DNA from: an uncultured Collinsella sp.
GTDB taxonomy: Bacteria; Actinomycetota; Coriobacteriia; Coriobacteriales; Coriobacteriaceae
DNA length: 7,309 nt
Assembly: GCA_900541285.1 (NCBI GenBank)
Contig: UQJA01000098.1
Coordinates: forward strand, 1-7,309
Direction: 5' to 3'
Shown: positions 6,883-7,309 of the stretch, one piece after another
How positions within the stretch are numbered: position 1 is the stretch's first letter
Layout of the letters: each line of letters opens with the position of its first letter
The notes under the pieces: generated by a model
Told to the model about the DNA's origin: nothing
Databases searched by the model: none
Seen by the model: the letters and a program-made list of their open reading frames with translations, nothing else
Made by a program: the position numbers and the translations under genes

Positions 6883-7116
6883 TTGACACTTGTGGACGCA
6901 ACCGTGGCAAGCGTCTGGGGCGACATTTTCCATCATCCCGATGACGAGGCCGTCTTGGAAGACACGCTCGCATGCGTTCGCTGGATGTATTCAGAGTGGG
7001 ACGGACTTTCCGGATGGATGGGGTTTCGGAAAGTGTGTCCCAGAATTAGGTTGCAGAATGGGATGCGCTTTCCGGATGGGACTGCAGGCGGAAACGGCAT
7101 CCCGTTCCAGACATGA
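6883..7116 (+). other. Short open frame of doubtful coding status
   Basis: A 77-codon frame is open here, but its only early starts (TTG 6883, GTG 6892) overlap or directly follow the terminator and have no ribosome site. The first part, with WGDIFHHPDDEAVLEDTL, looks like plausible acidic protein. From about residue 39 it reads through the palindromic repeats and is low in conviction. It could be a worn gene end next to a repeat element, or chance. I would not name a product. Confidence 0.18.
6998..7059. repeat. 62-bp palindromic repeat, unit 1
   Basis: The arms 6998-7012 and 7027-7041 pair (gggacggactttccg with cggaaagtgtgtccc) with one G-T wobble and one mismatch around a 14-base loop. 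The unit shares the GGGA...CTTTCCGGATGG...CGGAAA...TCCC frame with the next unit exactly 62 bases on. Confidence 0.7.
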
Positions 7117-7121
7117 ATTTC
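7060..7121. repeat. 62-bp palindromic repeat, unit 2
   Basis: The arms 7056-7074 and 7089-7107 pair over 19 positions with one wobble and two mismatches. Relative to unit 1, the stem pair at unit position 5/40 changes from C-G to T-A, so pairing is kept although the bases differ. Loop and spacer are unrelated to unit 1. Confidence 0.7.
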
Positions 7122-7139
7122 GGGATCCACTTTCCGGAT
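7122..7139. repeat. 62-bp palindromic repeat, partial unit 3 (left arm only)
   Basis: GGGATCCACTTTCCGGAT repeats the left arm of units 1 and 2 in the same 62-base phase: TTTCCGGAT occurs at 7007, 7069 and 7131. The right arm is absent; an unrelated hairpin follows at 7145. Confidence 0.65.
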
Positions 7140-7144
7140 ACAAA

Positions 7145-7167
7145 GAAGGCCACATGACGTGGCCTTC
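7145..7167 (-). terminator. Hairpin, probably a minus-strand terminator
   Basis: A perfect 9-bp stem gaaggccac/gtggccttc encloses a 5-base loop. On the minus strand it is followed by TTTGTATCC; on the plus strand the following sequence has no T run. It would end a transcript coming from the right edge, where a minus-strand frame stops at 7211. Confidence 0.5.
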
Positions 7168-7210
7168 AACTTATATATGTTCAGCAGATGCCCCCATGAC
7201 AAGCCGCGCT

Positions 7211-7309
7211 TCAACACCGAGGCGTCTGCTCGGCGACGCGGAATGTAAGGTTCATCGCGAGTTCCGCACGAGCCGGAGAGCACTTAATGTGCTCTCCGTG
7301 CGAGCAGGA
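7211..7309 (-). CDS. Possible C-terminal end of a gene entering from the right edge
   Basis: On the minus strand a frame is open from the window edge to a TGA at 7211-7213, 32 codons ending in FRVAEQTPRC. A terminator-like hairpin lies 44 bases downstream, which would fit a gene end. Against coding, the frame contains a 10-bp hairpin (7274-7283 with 7289-7298), and other minus frames are also open here. It is too short to recognise. Confidence 0.2.
   Translation of the reverse strand, partial: SCSHGEHIKCSPARAELAMNLTFRVAEQTPRC
7265..7302. other. Inverted repeat at the right edge
   Basis: The inner stem cggagagcac/gtgctctccg has a 5-base loop. Beyond a 5-base bulge, cgca/tgcg extends it. There is no T run on either strand, so it is not a typical terminator; it could be part of a structured RNA or a repeat cut by the window edge. 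Confidence 0.35.

Noticed and set aside
6883..6911. TTGACA at 6883-6888 as a -35 box
   Set aside because: It lies at the terminator tail and the position 17 bases downstream reads ggcaag, not a -10 element.
6933..7283. A 116-codon minus-strand frame at the right end
   Set aside because: It needs a GTG start inside a hairpin, runs through the terminator-like stem and both palindromic repeats, and shows no domain.

Overview
The window looks like chromosomal DNA of a moderately GC-rich Gram-positive actinobacterium. I lean towards a gut Coriobacteriia member such as Collinsella. This rests on base composition, codon use, strong Shine-Dalgarno sites and secreted proteins with wall-anchor-like tails; it is an inference, not a match.

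Left third (1-2205, minus strand): two tandem genes for secreted coiled-coil proteins, the left one cut by the window edge. The copies lie exactly 1332 bases apart. They share a perfect 264-base block covering the 5' leader and the first 72 codons, including the signal peptide. They then diverge strongly in the coiled-coil centre without any net insertion or deletion, and become similar again in the Pro/Thr/Ser-rich C-terminal linker. The complete copy ends in a hydrophobic segment and a basic tail after a non-canonical sortase-like LANAGD motif. Each copy has its own extended -10 promoter, and a strong hairpin separates the two units.

Middle (2417-6133, plus strand, divergent from the surface proteins): two directly abutting ABC exporter half-transporters. 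The first carries a degenerate ATPase site (Asp for the catalytic Glu, Gln for the switch His). The second has canonical catalytic residues but an altered SQGQ signature. This is the pattern of asymmetric heterodimeric exporters of the TM287/288, BmrCD and LmrCD type, so the two products very probably form one pump. Its substrate cannot be read from the sequence.

Right (6134-7309): a flavodoxin-like gene with its own candidate promoter and a clear terminator, then about 430 bases without a convincing complete gene. That tail holds two and a third units of a 62-base palindromic repeat whose stems co-vary, a hairpin oriented like a minus-strand terminator, and a short minus-strand open frame running off the right edge.

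The most unusual parts are the mosaic duplicated surface genes and the 62-base palindromic repeats. I found no CRISPR array, tRNA, rRNA, transposase or phage gene.
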